From the NCBI RefSeq assembly GCF_030867095.1, contig NC_081828.1, positions 218,395,978 to 218,459,977 of the forward strand: a DNA stretch of 64,000 nt, in the 5' to 3' direction. A program made the translations under genes and the position numbers. The DNA comes from Alligator mississippiensis. Taxonomy: Eukaryota; Chordata; Crocodylia; Alligatoridae. The notes below the pieces were generated by a model, which saw only the letters and a program-made list of their open reading frames with translations, ran no database searches and was not told the DNA's origin. How positions within the stretch are numbered: the stretch's first letter is position 1; every line of letters starts with the position of its first letter. Shown piece by piece: positions 61,601 to 64,000 of this stretch.

Positions 61601-62937
61601 TTCCCCCACAGGGGACAGGACCGGGTTGGAGGAGCAATGCCGTGGGCCCCAGCAGTGCTCTGTGGTGTGGGAGAGCCCATGCCTAGGTGAGTGACACTCT
61701 TGCACATGTCTGTGCGACAGAGGGAGGAGGTGGGGCTGCAAAACCCAAGCCCTTCTCCTCTCCCTGGAGCGAATGTGTTGTCTCCTGGGGCAAGGGTGTG
61801 GGGCCAGCTTGGCCCTGTGCTGCTGCTGAGGAATTTGGATGCTTTCCCAGGCAGTGACTTCTATTTTCTTCTGCAGCCGGCGGCTCCAGGAGCAAGTCTG
61901 AGGAGCAGCAGCAAGAGGAAGCTTCAAGGACCCTGCAGCTGCCCCAGATGTTTCTGGAGGGATGGGATGGGGGCACTGTCCCTAGCCCTGAGTTGCGGGG
62001 AGCCCCCATGAAAGTGTGCAAACGCCAGAGCCAGGGCAGCGAGCTAGCCCCTGCCCAGGGATGTCAGCGGTGCTTGGGGAAACTCCCAGGGCCTGGGAGC
62101 AGCCTGTGCCCTCGGTGCGAGCCAGAGGGCAGCGAGCCCATGGCAGAGAAGCCGCACCGGTGCCCAGAGTGCGGGAAGGGCTTCCGGCGGAAGCAGGACC
62201 TGACAAAGCACCAGCGCACGCACACCGGGGAGCGTCCGTACCCCTGTGCCGAATGTGCCAAGAGCTTCAGCCACGTCTCCAACCTCATCAAGCACCAGCG
62301 CATCCACACCGGCGAGCGCCCCTTTGCCTGTGACCTCTGTGGCCGCAGCTTTGCCCTCAAACAGGTGCTGGTGCGGCACCAGCGCATCCACACAGGTGAG
62401 CGCCCCTACGCCTGCTCCCAGTGCGACCGGCGCTTCAAGGACAAGCAGAAGCTGGTCATCCACCAGCGCATCCACACCGGCGAGCGGCCGTACGTGTGCT
62501 CTGACTGTGGGAAAAGCTTTGGGCAGAGCCAGCGGCTCAAGACGCACCAGCGGGTGCACACGGGGGAGAAGCCATATGTGTGCAGCCACTGTGGGAAGGG
62601 CTTCAGCCAGCTCTCCAACCTCTACACGCACTGGCGCACGCACACCGGTGAGCGCCCCTATGCTTGCACCCGCTGCGGGAAGAGCTTCGGCCTCAAGCAT
62701 GACCTGGCCAAGCACGAGCGTGTGCACACGGGCGAGAGGCCCTACCCGTGCCGAGACTGTGCCAAGAGCTTCAGCCAGAAGCAGGACCTCACCAAACACC
62801 AGCGCGTGCACACAGGCGAGAGGCCCTACCCCTGTGCCCAGTGCGGCAAGAGCTTCAGCAACATCTCCAACCTCATCGCCCACCAGAGGACACACACAGC
62901 GCCAAGGCTTCATGTGGCCCAGCCCAGCCGGGAGTGA
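49507..62937 (+). CDS. KRAB C2H2 zinc-finger protein with nine fingers (6 coding exons)
   Basis: Exons: 49507-49530, 54247-54373, 59410-59523, 60070-60174, 61612-61686 and 61877-62937. They total 1506 nt and 501 residues. It is a predicted nuclear, sequence-specific DNA-binding repressor. The KRAB-A box is canonical, with [20 protein letters not shown] and an MMENY segment. The following exon reads [20 protein letters not shown], which resembles the AISKPDILTRIERGEEPC segment of the human ZNF282/ZNF398/ZNF777 group in the 7q36 cluster beside KRBA1. The coiled-coil (DUF3669) N-terminus of those proteins is not seen here. Nine contiguous C2H2 fingers with TGERP linkers end 14 residues before the stop. 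One-to-one orthology is not claimed. Confidence 0.9.
49628..50290. repeat. Pyrimidine minisatellite in intron 1
   Basis: These are roughly 660 bases of tandem units built from CTGCTTTCTGCTCCCTGCC plus either TTCTCTCCCACT (about 31 bases) or AGT (about 22 bases). The strand is almost pure C/T with recurring single G. It begins about 100 bases after the start exon. Long open frames on both strands through it are artefacts of stop-free repeats. Confidence 0.93.
50291..51169. other. Intron 1 of the zinc-finger gene, unassigned
   Basis: After a degenerate edge of the minisatellite (to about 50,400), no feature is recognised. Confidence 0.4.
51170..51295 (-). mobile_element. CR1 3' tail (stack member 1)
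   Basis: GATTTCATAGACATTAGGGC, then CGGAAGAGACCTCGGAAGAT, mark a minus-strand 3' end. Only the extreme tail is present. Confidence 0.8.
51350..51823 (-). mobile_element. CR1 LINE 3' portion (stack member 2)
   Basis: The 3' end is at 51,350 with GCTCGGGTCAGGAGGGACCT. The copy continues through AAATCTGCTCTCTGTCAGTC and GAGGCTGAAGAGGTCCAGGT, and stops where member 3 begins. Confidence 0.88.
51826..52990 (-). mobile_element. Young CR1 LINE, 5'-truncated (stack member 3)
   Basis: The 3' end lies at 51,826 with GATTCATAGATGTTAGGGTC. The minus strand keeps an uninterrupted 304-codon frame (52,821-51,907) with [12 protein letters not shown] (here RFNIF), [12 protein letters not shown] with the catalytic FADD intact, [25 protein letters not shown] and [14 protein letters not shown]. 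It is the least decayed CR1 in the window. The palm-domain start continues to about 52,990. Confidence 0.92.
52991..53700 (-). mobile_element. Older CR1 LINE fragment (stack member 4)
   Basis: A second polymerase fragment in the same orientation repeats the blocks of member 3 ([37 protein letters not shown]-like with changes, [11 protein letters not shown]). FADD reads FADN, and the frame is split. Confidence 0.88.
53701..54246. other. Intron 1 of the zinc-finger gene, 3' end
   Basis: No feature is seen until the acceptor TGTGCTTGCAG at 54,236-54,246. Confidence 0.4.
54247..54373 (+). CDS. Zinc-finger gene exon 2: KRAB-A box
   Basis: The exon is 127 nt, phase 0 in and phase 1 out, reading [20 protein letters not shown], then [20 protein letters not shown], then SLG. 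All core KRAB-A positions are present, and the length is identical to the KRBA1 KRAB exon. Confidence 0.95.
54374..59409. other. Intron 2 of the zinc-finger gene
   Basis: About 5 kb contains no recognised repeat family or exon. It is less GC-rich than the flanks. A three-unit CCCTAA run occurs at 59,267-59,284. Confidence 0.4.
59267..59284. repeat. Short interstitial telomere-like repeat
   Basis: Three perfect CCCTAA units lie in intron 2. The run is too short to imply a fusion point. Confidence 0.6.
59410..59523 (+). CDS. Zinc-finger gene exon 3: KRAB-B-like segment and VWESP motif 1
   Basis: The exon has 114 nt, phase 1 to phase 1. It reads [20 protein letters not shown] and then [18 protein letters not shown]. 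The first half is the conserved segment that follows KRAB-A in the 7q36-type genes. Confidence 0.9.
60070..60174 (+). CDS. Zinc-finger gene exon 4: VWESP motif 2
   Basis: The exon has 105 nt, phase 1 to phase 1, and reads [20 protein letters not shown], then [15 protein letters not shown]. The acceptor is CTCTGCAG and the donor is GTGAGT. Confidence 0.85.
   Translation, partial: ETLGTGADQRSSAMIPGPAPSRAPRCGRAPGARA
60575..60790 (-). mobile_element. CR1-like repeat fragment
   Basis: In minus orientation this matches the inverted-arm repeat through CTGGTCTGACCAGGGGGTAA, AATCCCTTCCTGAC and CCAGCAGGAGCATTGGCACA. Confidence 0.8.
61100..61455 (+). mobile_element. CR1 LINE 3' end
   Basis: The text includes GGTTGTTCTGTCTGGAGAAG, TGCAAATTTCTGAAGGGCGA and GGTGATGAGGAGGAACTTCC, ending CCTGTGATCCTATT. 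It lies in intron 4. Confidence 0.88.
61612..61686 (+). CDS. Zinc-finger gene exon 5: VWESP motif 3
   Basis: The exon has 75 nt, phase 1 to phase 1, and reads [20 protein letters not shown] then ESPCLG. It is a shortened relative of exon 4, with shared GDR(S/T)G, (E)QC and CS(A/V)VWESP positions. Confidence 0.85.
   Translation, partial: GTGPGWRSNAVGPSSALWCGRAHA
61877..62937 (+). CDS. Zinc-finger gene exon 6: nine C2H2 fingers
   Basis: A 92-residue linker is followed by nine fingers at 62,155-62,895, each 28 residues with TGE(R/K)P linkers. The base-contact residues (-1, 2, 3, 6) read from finger 1 to 9 are RQDK, HSNK, LQVR, DQKI, QQRT, QSNT, LHDK, QQDK and NSNA. Fingers 1 and 8 share the helix KQDLTK, and fingers 2, 6 and 9 share SNL, which suggests finger duplication. 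The linker holds CQRC and CPRC pairs 11 residues apart (62,062-62,118). The stop is TGA at 62,935. Confidence 0.95.
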
Positions 62938-64000
62938 GGGCATCTGAGGGGTGGGTGTGCGTGGCATCTTAGGCATGGGTGTTGCGAGGAATGAGTGCCG
63001 CTTGCACGGAGAGCGTGTGATGTGGCTGCCTACAGGTCAAGAGGCCTCCGTCTGAGTCCCTCAGGGCACAGTCCTGTCTCCTGGCACGCTCTGTGCCCCT
63101 GTGCGTTATTACTGATGTGGTGGGGAAGGGAGGGCAAAACAGAGTCTCTCTGCCCCCGGATGCCCTGTGCTGTCTGCCCCTCGCTGGGGTCTTGTTCAGC
63201 AGCCCTGCGAAGTCCATTGCCCCAAGCTCTCGGGGTCAGATGCACACAGGTGCCCATGGGTCTGGGGGCCCAGAGTCCCACTGCTCTTGGTGTCTGAGCA
63301 CGAGGGACGCCAAGCTCGTTATAGGAAAGCAGAGATGAGCATGGGTAGAGGCACATGCTCTGAGGAGCTGGTTGGCACTGACTACAGCAACAGCCTCCCA
63401 GTTAAAAATGCCATAAACCAATCCCAGTGGGTTTCTCCGGGGTCCCCCAACTCTCAATTCACTGCAAGCTCTGGGTTTCTTCATGTTTAAAGCCCACAGG
63501 CCCAGGGGCCCAAGTCCCTGCACCCGCTTCGCCAAGGGGCCCAGCACTCAAGGTCCATAGGTCCTCTGAAGAGCTGGTCATGAATGGGTCAGCTACTCAG
63601 CTCCCACTTAGCTCTGGGACTGCTGCTCTCTGCCATGCCTCTGGTCTCAGAAGAGCTCAGGTGAGCAGAGCAGAGACGCTCATGTGTGTGACCCTCCCGT
63701 GGCAGGAAACTAGATGGCTGGAGCCTGACTGTGCCCAGAGTGGGATGCGAGACTCCACTCCCTGCAGAAACCAGACTGACAAATGTGGATGAACAAGCAT
63801 TCAGTGTGTTGCTCGACTGTCCTGGGCACACTGACCCCACGGCAGACGATGCACCATGTAACTTAAGACTAAGCTCTGTGGGGCATGAGGGTGTTGGAGC
63901 CCAGCCCAAGAGTCCCCATGTGCTGCTGTGATCTGAATGATTAATACTAATCATGGTAATGACCGCTGTGTTTGGACTGTGACTTGTGCCAAGAGAGTGC
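62938..64000 (+). other. 3' flank of the zinc-finger gene
   Basis: No canonical AATAAA or ATTAAA signal is seen in the first kilobase after the stop, so the 3' UTR may extend past the window. No other gene is recognised. Confidence 0.4.

Noticed and set aside
62044-62976. Minus-strand open frame of 310 codons with a regular LVL pattern
   Set aside because: It is the antisense shadow of the nine zinc fingers, and the periodicity is 84 bases as in the fingers.
1-64000. CRISPR arrays, operons, rRNA, tRNA genes, LTR retroelements
   Set aside because: Nothing meeting the structure of these features was recognised. The tandem arrays present are minisatellites, and the reverse-transcriptase text all belongs to LINEs.

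Overview
The window is vertebrate nuclear DNA. It is most likely from a crocodilian (alligator-like). The reasons are the many CR1 LINE copies of the archosaur/turtle type with crocodilian-looking 3' ends, large GC-rich introns, and a KRBA1 gene followed by a KRAB zinc-finger gene in the same direction, which resembles the human 7q36 KRAB cluster. No prokaryotic features and no retrovirus or LTR element were recognised. The species call is inference from remembered repeat sequence.

Positions 1-17,780 hold no protein-coding gene that can be supported. They contain a PIF/Harbinger transposase remnant (655-1085), an almost full-length CR1 on the minus strand (8367-11290) that still shows an esterase-like ORF1 remnant, endonuclease and reverse transcriptase, smaller CR1 and hAT pieces, a GT-rich minisatellite, a perfect ZNF143/SBS2-type site (1481-1500), and a TATA plus double-CCAAT promoter-like layout (402-546).

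Positions 18,061-46,908 hold the main gene, the orthologue of KRBA1. It can be read as 26 coding exons (4440 nt, 1479 residues). Exon 1 is a short start exon, exon 2 encodes KRAB-A, and exons 3-25 are a modular array in which every intron is phase 1. At least ten exons carry a KRBA1 repeat of the form SPLxGLxNCLKEIP, and six begin with a VKTE/VKIE SUMO-type motif. The last exon encodes a coiled coil followed by a LINE-1 ORF1p-like RNA-binding domain. A poly(A) signal lies at 47,686. Inside the gene, a 1019-base segment (28,350-29,368) containing exon 10 and part of exon 9 is repeated in inverted orientation at 34,931-35,949 with 24 mismatches and no gaps. The arms flank exons 11-16.

Positions 49,507-62,937 hold a second gene, a KRAB/C2H2 zinc-finger repressor (6 exons, 501 residues, nine contiguous fingers). 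It starts in a CpG-rich promoter, has a 660-base pyrimidine minisatellite just inside intron 1, and carries three short exons that each end in a VWESP motif. A stack of same-orientation CR1 insertions (51,170-53,700) fills much of intron 1.

Both genes share one design: a 24-27 nt start exon ending in CAG, then a KRAB exon of exactly 127 nt. This suggests common descent by duplication. All exon boundaries are read by eye from GT-AG signals and frame continuity, and none has transcript support here.
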